From Streptomyces sp. Sge12 (GTDB lineage Bacteria; Actinomycetota; Actinomycetes; Streptomycetales; Streptomycetaceae): a stretch of 64,000 nucleotides of DNA. The notes under the pieces are model-generated. The model made no database searches. It was given only the letters and a program-made list of their open reading frames with translations, and was not told the origin of the DNA. Below, in pieces: positions 9,129 to 16,843 of this stretch (positions are counted from its first letter, which is position 1; each line of letters starts with the position of its first letter). The stretch lies in contig NZ_CP020555.1 of the NCBI RefSeq assembly GCF_002080455.1, forward strand, positions 1,984,001-2,048,000, in the 5' to 3' direction. Made by a program: the position numbers and the translations under genes.

Positions 9129-10129
9129 AGCAGGAACCCTCCGGGGAAGGGGTCGGTCGGGTCGAGGAAGTACTGGGCGGTGCCGGTGATCCAGGCCCGC
9201 CCGGTGACCGTGGGGACCACGGCCGGCAGGCCGCCGACGGCGGCCTCCCCGACCAGCCGTCCGGTGAACTCGGTGCCGATGAAGGACTCGTTGGCGAAGT
9301 CGGCGCCGAGCTCCAGCAGGCCGCGGGCGTGCAGCTGGGCCATCCGCGCGCTGGTCCCCGTACCGCAGGGCGAGCGGTCGAACCAGCCGGGGTGGATGGC
9401 CATGGCGTGCCGGGAGCGGTGGGCGTCGGAGCCCGGGGCGGCGAGGTAGACGTGCTTGACCCCGGCGATGGAGGGGTTCTCGGGGTGGACGGGCCGGTCC
9501 GGGCCGGCGTTGATCGCGTCCATCACCGCGAGCCCGGCGGCGATCAGGTCGTCCCCCCGGTCGCGGTCGAAGGGCAGGCCCAGGGCGTCGAGTTCGACGA
9601 AGGCGTAGAAGTTGCCGCCGTAGGCCAGGTCGTAGGTGATCGAGCCGAAGCCGGGCACGTCGGTCTTGAGGTCGAGGCCGACGCAGAAGGAGGGGACGTT
9701 GGTGAGGGTGACGGCGGTGGCCGCCCCGTCCTCGACCCGGACGTCGACGCTCACCAGCCCGGCCGGGGTGTCGAGCCGGACGGTGGTGACCGGCTCGACG
9801 ACCGGCACCATGCCGGTCTCGACGAGGACGGTGGCGACCCCGATGGTGCCGTGCCCGCACATGGGGAGCAGGCCCGACACCTCGATGTAGAGGACGCCGT
9901 AGTCGGCGTCCGGGCGGGTCGGGGGCTGCAGGATCGCGCCGCTCATCGCGGAGTGCCCGCGCGGCTCGTACATGAGCAGGGTCCGGACGTGGTCCATGTG
10001 CTCGATGAAGTGGAGCCGCTTCTCGGCCATGGTGGCGCCGGGGACCACCCCGACTCCCCCGGTGATGACCCGGGTCGGCATGCCCTCGGTGTGCGAGTCC
10101 ACCGCGTGGTAGACGTGGCGCGTACGCAT
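9125..10129 (-). CDS. 4-hydroxyproline 2-epimerase (proline racemase family)
   Basis: 334 aa. Catalytic Cys91 lies in MCGHGTIG and Cys255 in DRSPCGTGTSA, the two-cysteine pattern of hydroxyproline epimerases and proline racemases. The N-terminal HAVDSHTEGMPTRVI and YEPRGHSAMSGAIL segments are also typical of the epimerase branch. It would turn trans-4-hydroxy-L-proline into cis-4-hydroxy-D-proline, the substrate of the dehydrogenase encoded upstream. ATG at 10129, with GGGGGGAA six nt before it. Lies 19 bp after the lyase gene in the same transcript. Proline racemase activity cannot be excluded, but the company of a Hyp-type dehydrogenase and DapA-like deaminase favours hydroxyproline. Confidence 0.87.
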   Translation of the reverse strand: MRTRHVYHAVDSHTEGMPTRVITGGVGVVPGATMAEKRLHFIEHMDHVRTLLMYEPRGHSAMSGAILQPPTRPDADYGVLYIEVSGLLPMCGHGTIGVATVLVETGMVPVVEPVTTVRLDTPAGLVSVDVRVEDGAATAVTLTNVPSFCVGLDLKTDVPGFGSITYDLAYGGNFYAFVELDALGLPFDRDRGDDLIAAGLAVMDAINAGPDRPVHPENPSIAGVKHVYLAAPGSDAHRSRHAMAIHPGWFDRSPCGTGTSARMAQLHARGLLELGADFANESFIGTEFTGRLVGEAAVGGLPAVVPTVTGRAWITGTAQYFLDPTDPFPGGFLL

Positions 10130-10148
10130 TCCGGATTCCCCCCGGTGA

Positions 10149-11063
10149 CTAGTTGAGGCCCTCGGCGAGGGCCTTCTCGGTGGCGGCGCGGACGGCGGCC
10201 TCGGTCTCGCCCGTGAGCGGGAAGCGGGGCGGACGGGTGGCGCCGCCGGGACGCCCGGCCAGGTCCATGGAGAGCTTGATGGCCTGGACGAACTCGGTCT
10301 TGGAGTCCCAGCGCAGCAGGGAGTGCAGGGACTTGTAGAGCGGCAGGGCGGTGTCGAGGTCCCCGGCGACGGCGGCCCGGTAGAGGGTGGCGCAGGCGTT
10401 CGGCAGGGCGTTGGGGTAGCCGGCGATCCATCCGACGGCGCCCGCGAGGGCGAGTTCGAGGAGGACGTCGTCGGCGCCGATGAGCAGGTCGAGACCGGGG
10501 GCCAGCTCGGCGATCTCGTAGGCGCGGCGCACGTCCCCGCTGAACTCCTTGACCGCGACGATGCTGCCGTCGGCGTGCAGCCGGGCGAGCAGGGCCGGGG
10601 TCAGGTCGACCTTGGTGTCGATGGGGTTGTTGTACGCGACGACGGGCAGCCCGGCGCGGGCGACCTCGGCGTAGTGGGCGCGTACGGCTTCCTCGTCGGC
10701 CCGGAAGGCGTTGGGGGGCAGCAGGAGGACGGAGCCGGCGCCGGCCTCGGCGGCCCCCTCGGCCCAGCGGCGGGCCTCGGCGCTGCCGTAGGCGGCGACG
10801 CCGGGCATGACGCGGGCGCCGTCGCCGGCCGCCTCGACGGCGGTCCGCACGACGCGCGCCCGCTCCTCGTCGGTGAGGGTCTGGTACTCCCCGAGGGAGC
10901 CGTTGGGGACCACGCCGTCGCAGCCGTTGGCGATCAGCCAGGCCACGTGTTCGGCGTATGCGTCGTAGTCGACGGTGAGGTCCTCGCGCAGCGGGAGCGC
11001 GGTGGCGACCATGATGCCGTGCCAGGGGCGGGTGCGGGGCGCGGGGGTGTGCGCGTGGGTCAT
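10149..11063 (-). CDS. DapA-family lyase, probable delta1-pyrroline-4-hydroxy-2-carboxylate deaminase
   Basis: 304 aa (beta/alpha)8-barrel of the dihydrodipicolinate synthase / N-acetylneuraminate lyase family. The Schiff-base lysine is Lys172 in VAVKEFSGD and the proton-relay tyrosine is Tyr144 in VVAYNNP; the carboxylate-binding loop is VPNGSLGEY. In hydroxyproline catabolism this family converts the imine made by the dehydrogenase into 2-oxoglutarate semialdehyde plus ammonia. Start: ATG at 11063, with GGGAG seven nt upstream. An in-frame ATG at 11093 exists but lies within the operator at 11081-11097 and has no ribosome site. A dedicated dapA of lysine synthesis is unlikely, given the neighbours. 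Confidence 0.85.
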   Translation of the reverse strand: MTHAHTPAPRTRPWHGIMVATALPLREDLTVDYDAYAEHVAWLIANGCDGVVPNGSLGEYQTLTDEERARVVRTAVEAAGDGARVMPGVAAYGSAEARRWAEGAAEAGAGSVLLLPPNAFRADEEAVRAHYAEVARAGLPVVAYNNPIDTKVDLTPALLARLHADGSIVAVKEFSGDVRRAYEIAELAPGLDLLIGADDVLLELALAGAVGWIAGYPNALPNACATLYRAAVAGDLDTALPLYKSLHSLLRWDSKTEFVQAIKLSMDLAGRPGGATRPPRFPLTGETEAAVRAATEKALAEGLN

Positions 11064-11080
11064 GTGAGAGCTCCCTAGAG

Positions 11081-11097
11081 TGGTGTGTGACATTTTA
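11081..11097. promoter_or_regulatory. GntR-type operator before the lyase-epimerase genes (site D)
   Basis: The plus strand carries TGGTGTGTGACATTTTA, matching the shared core as GTGT-G-ACAT. It sits 18-34 bp upstream of the chosen lyase start. On the minus strand an AT-rich TAATAAAAT directly before it could be the -10. It implies a second, internal, regulated start for the downstream enzyme genes. Confidence 0.5.
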
Positions 11098-11138
11098 TTA
11101 GTGGGTGCGGCGCGGCCACAAGGGCCCGCGCGTCCCGA

Positions 11139-12698
11139 TCAGTTCCCGGCGGGCGGAAGTTCGGCGAGCTGGCGCAGCGGTACCGGACAGGACAGCGGAC
11201 GCCGGTCGGCCGCGGCTTCCTCCCCGGCCAGGGCGGCGACGGCGGGGCCGCACATCCGGCCCTGGCACCAGCCCATGCCGGCCCGGGTGAGGAGCTTGAC
11301 GGTACGGGCGTCCCGCGCGCCCAGGTCCTCGGCCGCCTCCCGGATCCGCCCGGCCGGCACCTCCTCGCAGCGGCAGACGACCGCGTCGTCCCGGAGCCAG
11401 CCGGTCCAGCCCGCGCCGGGGCGGTGCGCGGCGGCCATCGCGTCGGCGAAGGCGCGCAGCCGCGCGCGGCGGCGGGTGAGGCGGGCCCCGGGCAGCGCGC
11501 CCGCGACGGAGTGCGCGGCCAGTTCGCCCTCGATCATGGCCAGTTGGGCTCCGCCGATACCGCCGGTCTCGCCCGCCGACCAGATCCCGGGGACGGAGGT
11601 CCGCTGCTCGGCGTCGAGTGCGAGGGCGACGGTGCCGTCGGCGCTTCGCACGGTGGCGCAGCCGAGGCCGGTGGCGAGTTCCAGCTGGGGCACCAGCCCG
11701 TGGCCGACGGCCAGGGCGTCGCACGGGACCCGGCGGCCGGTGCCGGGCAGCGGACGCCAGTTCCGGTCGAGGCGGGCCACGGTGACGGCCTCGACCCGGT
11801 CGGTGCCGTGGGCCTCGGTGACGGCGTGCCGGGTCAGCAGCCGGACGTGGTGGCGGGCCAGCGCCCCGCCGTAGCCGGCCGCCTCGACGAGCTTGCCGGG
11901 GTTGCGCAGCAGGGCGGGGACCCGGCCCGCGTACGCGGTGTAGGCGGCGGCCTCCACCACGGCGGGCACGGTCGCTCCGGCGGCGGCCAGCGAGCCGGCC
12001 ACGGCGAGCAGCAGCGGCCCGCTCCCGGCGACGACCACCCGCTTGCCCGGCAGCACCAGCCCGCTCTTGAGCATGGCCTGTGCCCCGCCGGCCCCGACCA
12101 CTCCCGGCAGGGTCCAGCCGGGGAAGGGCAGTTGCCGCTCGTAGGCGCCGGTGGCAATGAGCACCGCCCGGGCCGTGACGGCCGCGGCCCGCTCCTCGGG
12201 GGCGTGACCCGCGACGGCGTGCAGGATCCACTGCGTGGCGGGCGCGGCATCCCCCCGGCGCGCCCCGGCCGCCTCGTCCGCCTCGCCCGCGTCGGCCGGC
12301 ACGACCGCCCACACGTGGTGGAGCGGGAGGTACGTGATCCGGCCGGCCGACTCGTGCGCGCGCAGGGCGGCTTCGCGCGTCGCGAAATCGGCCCAGCCGT
12401 GGTGGAGCGCCTCGGGGCGGGCCGCGCCCAGTCCCGGGGCGGGGTGGCGGTAGAACTGGCCGCCGGGGCGGTCGCCCGCGTCGAGGAGGGCCACCCGCAG
12501 CCCGAGGCCGGCGGCGGTGACGGCGGCGGCCAGTCCGGCCGGGCCGGCGCCGACGATCGCGAGATCGGTCCGGGCCGCCGCGGGCCCGTCCGTGGGCGCG
12601 GGCACGGCGGCAGGGCCTGCCGGGCTCTCGGGATGCGCGCGGCCCGCGCGGTCCACGCGGTCCGCGCAGCCGGCGGGTTCAGACGGCCAAGTCGGCAC
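11139..12698 (-). CDS. D-hydroxyproline dehydrogenase-type FAD/NAD-binding subunit with 2Fe-2S (HcnB-like)
   Basis: 519 aa. A dinucleotide fold begins near residue 47 (AIVGAGPAGLAAA); a second nucleotide-binding motif VVVAGSGPLLLAVAGSLA lies mid-protein. Four Cys in the C-terminal third (CRCEEVPAGR ... WCQGRMCGP) form a BFD-like 2Fe-2S site. This architecture is that of the HcnB/alpha subunit in multimeric proline, opine and D-hydroxyproline dehydrogenases. The start is GTG at 12698, with AGGGA seven nt upstream, overlapping the end of the small ferredoxin-like gene by 20 bp. An N-terminal Pro/Ala-rich extension of about 45 residues is unusual. It should act with the two next genes as one membrane-linked dehydrogenase. 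Confidence 0.87.
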   Translation of the reverse strand: MPTWPSEPAGCADRVDRAGRAHPESPAGPAAVPAPTDGPAAARTDLAIVGAGPAGLAAAVTAAGLGLRVALLDAGDRPGGQFYRHPAPGLGAARPEALHHGWADFATREAALRAHESAGRITYLPLHHVWAVVPADAGEADEAAGARRGDAAPATQWILHAVAGHAPEERAAAVTARAVLIATGAYERQLPFPGWTLPGVVGAGGAQAMLKSGLVLPGKRVVVAGSGPLLLAVAGSLAAAGATVPAVVEAAAYTAYAGRVPALLRNPGKLVEAAGYGGALARHHVRLLTRHAVTEAHGTDRVEAVTVARLDRNWRPLPGTGRRVPCDALAVGHGLVPQLELATGLGCATVRSADGTVALALDAEQRTSVPGIWSAGETGGIGGAQLAMIEGELAAHSVAGALPGARLTRRRARLRAFADAMAAAHRPGAGWTGWLRDDAVVCRCEEVPAGRIREAAEDLGARDARTVKLLTRAGMGWCQGRMCGPAVAALAGEEAAADRRPLSCPVPLRQLAELPPAGN

Positions 12699-12993
12699 GG
12701 CCGGTTCCCTCCTGGGTGGTGACGGTGTCCCCGGGCCGGGCGGGGACCAGGCAGGCCCGCTGGTTCGGGCGGCCGTTGACGGTGACGAGGCAGTCGAAGC
12801 AGCTGCCGATCCCGCAGAACGCCCCGCGCGGGGCGCCGCCCTCGCGGGTGGTCCGCCAGGCGAGGACGCCCGCGCCCCAGAGGGCGGCGGCGATGCTCTG
12901 ACCGGGCAGGGCGGGCAGCTCCCGCCCGTCGAAGGTGATCTCGTACGCGGCCACCGGCGTACCGCCGACCAGCGAGCGGGGGCTGCGGCGCAT
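12679..12993 (-). CDS. Small 2Fe-2S subunit of the dehydrogenase (HcnA-like)
   Basis: 104 aa plant-type ferredoxin-like domain. Cys60, Cys65 and Cys68 in AFCGIGSCFDC, and Cys81 in QRACLVP, are the expected 2Fe-2S ligands. The remainder is the short beta-grasp fold (YEITFDGRELPALPGQSI). Such small subunits bridge the amine-oxidising flavin subunit and the HcnB-like subunit. The ATG overlaps the stop of the oxidase gene as TGATG, and its own 3' end overlaps the large subunit, so the three are probably made in fixed ratio. Confidence 0.87.
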   Translation of the reverse strand: MRRSPRSLVGGTPVAAYEITFDGRELPALPGQSIAAALWGAGVLAWRTTREGGAPRGAFCGIGSCFDCLVTVNGRPNQRACLVPARPGDTVTTQEGTGRADLAV

Positions 12994-14168
12994 CAGTGCT
13001 GCTCCTCGGGGGTGTCGGCGGCGGCCGGGCCGGCGGCGAAGCGGTCCGGGCGGAACGGGTGGGCGGGGAGCGGCGGTTCGTCCCCCGTCAGGGCGGCGGC
13101 GACCAGCAGTCCGGTGGCGGGGGCGAGGCCGATGCCGGCGCCCTCGTGGCCGCAGGCGTGCAGCAGTCCGGGGCGCCGCGGGTCCGGGCCGATCGCCGGG
13201 AGGTGGTCGGGCAGGTAGGGGCGGAAGCCGTGGTAGGTGCGCATCACCCGGACGTCCGCCAGGACGGGGAAGAGCGCCGCCGCCTGGGAGGCCAGCCGGC
13301 GCAGGGCCTCCGTGGAGAGGGTGCGGTCGAAGCCGACGCGTTCCCGGGTGGCGCCGATCAGGACCGGGCCCGACGGGGTGCCCTCGACGACCGCCGAGGA
13401 CTGCAGGGCGGCGGAGCCGCTGGCCACGTCCGCGATGTAGTCGGCGGCGTAGACCTTGTGCCGGACCACCCTGGGCAGGGGTTCGGTCACCAGGACGAAG
13501 CCGCGGCGCGGGAGAACGGGCAGGGTGACCCCGGCCAGTGAGGCGATGTGGCCGCCCCAGGTGCCGGCCGCGTTCACCACGGCGGGGGCCAGGAGTTCAC
13601 GGCGGGGCGTGCGCACCCCGCGTACGGCGCCCCGGTCCAGCAGGACCTGCGTCACCTCCTCGCCGAGGTGCAGCCGGGCTCCCGAGGCGGCCAGCAGCCG
13701 GGCCGCGGCCTGCGCGGGCTGCACCTGGGCGTCCTGCGGGTAGTGGAAGCCGCCCGCCGAGCCCGGGGCCAGGTGCGGTTCCAGTTCGGGCAGGGCGCCG
13801 GCCGCCACTTCGACGGCGTCGACGCCGGCCGCGCGCTGGCCCTCCGCGAAGGTCCGCAGTGCCTTGAAGGTGGTCTCGTCGGGGGCGACGACGAGCCCGC
13901 CCTTGGGCTCGTACTCGACCTCCGGCGGGAGGGCGGCGGCGAGTTCGGTCCACAGCCGGGTGGACAGCAGGGCGAGGTCGAGTTCGGGGCCGGCCTCCTT
14001 GTCGGAGACGAGCAGGTTGCCTTCGCCGGCGCCGGTGGTGCCGCCCGCGACGGGGCCCCGGTCGACCACGGCCACGGAGAGTCCGGCGCGGGCCGCGTAG
14101 TACGCGCAGGCCGCCCCGACGACGCCGGCGCCGATGATCACGACGTCCAGGGAGTGTCTCTTGAGCAC
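12993..14168 (-). CDS. D-amino-acid-oxidase-like flavoprotein subunit of the hydroxyproline dehydrogenase (HcnC-like)
   Basis: 391 aa DAO-fold flavoprotein. The ADP-binding motif VVIIGAGVVGAACAYYAARA spans residues 9-28, and GGTTGAGEGNLL follows it as in glycine oxidase and HcnC. It would oxidise the ring C-N bond of cis-4-hydroxy-D-proline, passing electrons to the two Fe-S subunits. Chosen start GTG at 14168; there is no ribosome-binding site in front, and the operator at 14173-14189 is only 4 bp upstream. The message may therefore be leaderless. It is the first gene of the three-subunit block, and C-terminal LHACGHEGAGIGLAPATG is the conserved FAD-contact region. Confidence 0.87.
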   Translation of the reverse strand: MLKRHSLDVVIIGAGVVGAACAYYAARAGLSVAVVDRGPVAGGTTGAGEGNLLVSDKEAGPELDLALLSTRLWTELAAALPPEVEYEPKGGLVVAPDETTFKALRTFAEGQRAAGVDAVEVAAGALPELEPHLAPGSAGGFHYPQDAQVQPAQAAARLLAASGARLHLGEEVTQVLLDRGAVRGVRTPRRELLAPAVVNAAGTWGGHIASLAGVTLPVLPRRGFVLVTEPLPRVVRHKVYAADYIADVASGSAALQSSAVVEGTPSGPVLIGATRERVGFDRTLSTEALRRLASQAAALFPVLADVRVMRTYHGFRPYLPDHLPAIGPDPRRPGLLHACGHEGAGIGLAPATGLLVAAALTGDEPPLPAHPFRPDRFAAGPAAADTPEEQH

Positions 14169-14172
14169 GGCA

Positions 14173-14189
14173 GTAATATGTCACATTCT
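14173..14189. promoter_or_regulatory. GntR-type operator before the dehydrogenase genes (site C)
   Basis: GTAATATGTCACATTCT contains the perfect core ATGTCACAT. It abuts the GTG of the flavoprotein gene with only 4 bp between, so it must overlap the promoter. On the minus strand TATTAC is a possible -10 whose start point would coincide with the GTG. Confidence 0.55.
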
Positions 14190-14210
14190 TTAAGGCCTGC
14201 CCAGACGCCC

Positions 14211-14249
14211 GGACCGGTCCCGCACCCCCCTCGGATGCGGGACCGGTCC
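14211..14249 (-). terminator. Strong hairpin after the collagenase gene
   Basis: A perfect 14-bp inverted repeat, GGACCGGTCCCGCA (14211-14224) and TGCGGGACCGGTCC (14236-14249), with an 11-nt loop, starts 37 bp past the collagenase stop. It separates that transcript from the dehydrogenase promoter. Confidence 0.8.
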
Positions 14250-14285
14250 GGCGCCGGGCCGGGGTCGGCGGCGGACCGGCGGCGG

Positions 14286-16670
14286 TCAGCTGCGCAGCGG
14301 ACCCTCACAGCTGTAACTGGAGGTGCCCGCGACCTTGTTGGACCAGATCTCCACCGCCCCGAAGGAGCAGTTCATGTCGGCGAGGTTGTTGGAGGCCGCG
14401 CCCGCCCGGTCGAGGATGAAGTAGTCGACCGTCTCCGACATGTCCTTGAAGACCTGGTCGTTGTTGCGCCAGTTCTTCAGGTTCGCGGTGATCCGGCCGG
14501 TACAGGTGAAGCGGCGCTTGCCGGGGTCGCCGTTCTCCACGCAGTCCGGGGTGTTGTACGTGGCTGCGGCGAAGGACGACTTCACCGAGGCGAGCGCCGA
14601 GTCGCGCAGCCGGTCGTTCGGGGTGAAGGAGGTGTTCGGCACGAAGAGCTGGTCGACCTTGGCGATCTGCGCGTCCAGGAAGCGGTCGTAGTCGCGCTGG
14701 AGGTAGGCGTCGGAGCCCATCCGGTGCCGCCAGGCGTCGTAGGCGACCACGTCGTCGGCCCGCAGGTGCGTGTACATCTCGCGCAGCAGGGTGGGCTTCT
14801 CGGTCCACAGGAACTCGAAGAAGGTGCCCGCGTAGCTGTAGAAGCGGAAGCCGTCGCCGTCGTAGGTGGCGTTCAGCAGCTGCTCGACGCTCATGCGCGG
14901 GCCGCCGCCGGCCGTGTCGCTGATGATGCTCTTGACCAGGGACTTGCGGACGGCGATGCCGTTGTCGCGGGTGGCGCCGTCGAAGAACTCGGCCGTGCCC
15001 TCGTCCATGGCGGTCGTCCGGTCGCCCTCGTACCACTCGCCCTCGCCGAAGAAGCCGGGCACCGCGAAACGGCCGTTGAGGTAGTGCGTGTACTCGTGGC
15101 GGAAGAGCTCCTCGAGGGTGAGGGAGGAGTCCTGCGGGACGCGGCGCTGGTAGGTGTAGAAGGTGGCGCCGTTCTCGATGTAGATGCCGCCGTTGTTGGT
15201 GTCGTAGCCGGTCAGGATCGGGTGGTAGTTCACGTAGTCGGCGCGGGAGGCGTAGAGCACGATGTTCAGCGTCGTGTTGGGGTCGCCCGCGAGCGGCTGG
15301 TCGGTGCCGAGCACGCGGTGGTACTGGGCCTTCACCTGCTTGCTCGCGTAGTACAGCTGGTCGACGGTGGCGCGGTCCAGGGCGGTGCGGACCTTGATGG
15401 CGCCGTTGTCGTAGGTGTAGGTGTAGGGGAAGAGCTGCTTCTCGATGTCCTCCTTGCACACCCCGTACTGCTTGCAGGCCTCGTAGACGTTGAGCCAGGA
15501 GACGATCTTGGCCCAGGGCTCGCTGCCGTCGCCGAAGGCGGCCCGGACGGGGCCGAGCATCGCGCCGAGGTCGGCGACGACCCGGTCCCGCAGGCCCTCG
15601 ACCTGGCCGAAGCGGGCGTACTCGCTCAGCGCGTCGCGCACCACCCAGGCGTTGCCGGTGCCCTTGAGGTGCGTGTAGGTGGAGAAGGCCTTGAAGGTGT
15701 CGCGGTAGGCGGGGTCGGCGGCCACCGCGGAGTGGAAGGCCGCGTCCTGGTTGCCCGGGTAGACGCCCAGGTAGGAGACGGACAGGGCGGCGAGGGCGGC
15801 GCCCGCCCAGCCGGCGTCGAGATGGGTGGCCGGGTGGGCCGGGTCCATGGTGGCCAGGACCTTCTTGATGAGGCCCAGCTGGTGCTGGCGCAGGCCGGGC
15901 GCGCTGCCGGCGTAGAGGGCCTCGCGCAGGGTGCGGGCGTTGCTGGGGGTCACGTCGAAGGTGCGGGCGGCGCCCGCGAAGTCGGCGATGGCCCGGCGCA
16001 TGGCATCGACGGTGGGGGCGTCGGTGACGTCGATCTCGGAGCGCGAGTGGTCGTGGTAGGCGACCGCGTGCAGGTACGTGAACATCTCCTCCAGGTGGGA
16101 GGAGTTACGGCCGTCGTGGGCGGCGGCCAGGCTGGATATCCGGCGGGAGACGGCCTGGACGTGCGCGTCGGACATGACCGGGGTCAGGCGGGCGTCCCAG
16201 GTCCAGATGAGCCCGCGCAGACAGCCGTCGGCGAGGACGGCCTGGTCGCCGAGGAAGTCGGCGAACTGCTCGGGGGTGAGGCCGGTGATCCCGTCGAGGG
16301 TGCAGGGGACGCCCGCGGCGACGCTCTTCGCGGTGGGGGCCGCCTTGGGCGCCTTGCCGCGCTTTTGCAGGTCGTCGGCGGGTGCGGCGGCCGTCGCCGC
16401 GCCGGGGACCTGGCCGGTGATGTTCTGCCCGCCCGGGGCCGGGGCGGGCGCCGGGGTGTTGTCCTTCGGGTTGGCCAGGCGGTCGACCTCGTCGAAGGGG
16501 TTCCCCGTGGGGCCGGGGGCGGGGGCGGCCGGGGCGGCCTGTGCGCCGGTGAAGGTGGCCGGGGCCGCGGATGCGGCGGCCTGCGTGGCGGCCTGTCCCG
16601 CGGTGGCGAGAAGGGTCACGGCCACGGCGGAGGCAAGAAGGGAAGAGCGCACAGCTCTGTGCTTGAGCAC
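14286..16670 (-). CDS. Secreted M9-family collagenase
   Basis: 794 aa. Signal peptide: VLKHRAVRSSLLASAVAV then LLATAGQAATQAAASA. An Ala/Pro-rich linker leads to the M9 N-terminal activator region (from about residue 120). The gluzincin zinc site is HEYTHYLNGRF (His525, Glu526, His529), with the third ligand Glu557 in AMDEGTAEFF. The 32-residue distance to the first His equals that between His523 and Glu555 of clostridial ColG. A roughly 110-residue Cys-containing C-terminal domain replaces the PKD and collagen-binding modules of clostridial enzymes. Start: GTG at 16670 with AGGAG six nt upstream, better than the GTG at 16730. It would cut collagen outside the cell, feeding the importer and Hyp pathway next door. 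Confidence 0.9.
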   Translation of the reverse strand: MLKHRAVRSSLLASAVAVTLLATAGQAATQAAASAAPATFTGAQAAPAAPAPGPTGNPFDEVDRLANPKDNTPAPAPAPGGQNITGQVPGAATAAAPADDLQKRGKAPKAAPTAKSVAAGVPCTLDGITGLTPEQFADFLGDQAVLADGCLRGLIWTWDARLTPVMSDAHVQAVSRRISSLAAAHDGRNSSHLEEMFTYLHAVAYHDHSRSEIDVTDAPTVDAMRRAIADFAGAARTFDVTPSNARTLREALYAGSAPGLRQHQLGLIKKVLATMDPAHPATHLDAGWAGAALAALSVSYLGVYPGNQDAAFHSAVAADPAYRDTFKAFSTYTHLKGTGNAWVVRDALSEYARFGQVEGLRDRVVADLGAMLGPVRAAFGDGSEPWAKIVSWLNVYEACKQYGVCKEDIEKQLFPYTYTYDNGAIKVRTALDRATVDQLYYASKQVKAQYHRVLGTDQPLAGDPNTTLNIVLYASRADYVNYHPILTGYDTNNGGIYIENGATFYTYQRRVPQDSSLTLEELFRHEYTHYLNGRFAVPGFFGEGEWYEGDRTTAMDEGTAEFFDGATRDNGIAVRKSLVKSIISDTAGGGPRMSVEQLLNATYDGDGFRFYSYAGTFFEFLWTEKPTLLREMYTHLRADDVVAYDAWRHRMGSDAYLQRDYDRFLDAQIAKVDQLFVPNTSFTPNDRLRDSALASVKSSFAAATYNTPDCVENGDPGKRRFTCTGRITANLKNWRNNDQVFKDMSETVDYFILDRAGAASNNLADMNCSFGAVEIWSNKVAGTSSYSCEGPLRS

Positions 16671-16771
16671 CGAGAACTCCTGATGGGGAGAGGTGAGGTG
16701 GGGGGTGGTGCGTGAACTGCCCTGCGTCACACGGCGTTTGACGGGGGTTAATGCGCCGCGGTGTGAGCTGT

Positions 16772-16800
16772 AACATAGTAATGTGAAATTGCACTGACAA
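16772..16800 (-). promoter_or_regulatory. Promoter of the collagenase with embedded GntR-type operator (site B)
   Basis: TTGTCA (16795-16800) and TATGTT (16772-16777) on the minus strand, 17 bp apart, with GTAATGTGAAATTGCAC as the spacer. It differs from the importer promoter at 6194-6222 in a single base. Being between the divergent collagenase and peptidase genes, the site could control both; no clear plus-strand promoter was recognised. Confidence 0.75.
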
Positions 16801-16843
16801 GACCTGTGCGCCCACCAGTTCGCTCTTTCTTGAGGGAGTCCTC

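Noticed and set aside
10149..11063. Lysine-biosynthetic dapA
   Set aside because: It lies inside a hydroxyproline operon with an operator in front, and the family includes the Pyr4H2C deaminase expected here.
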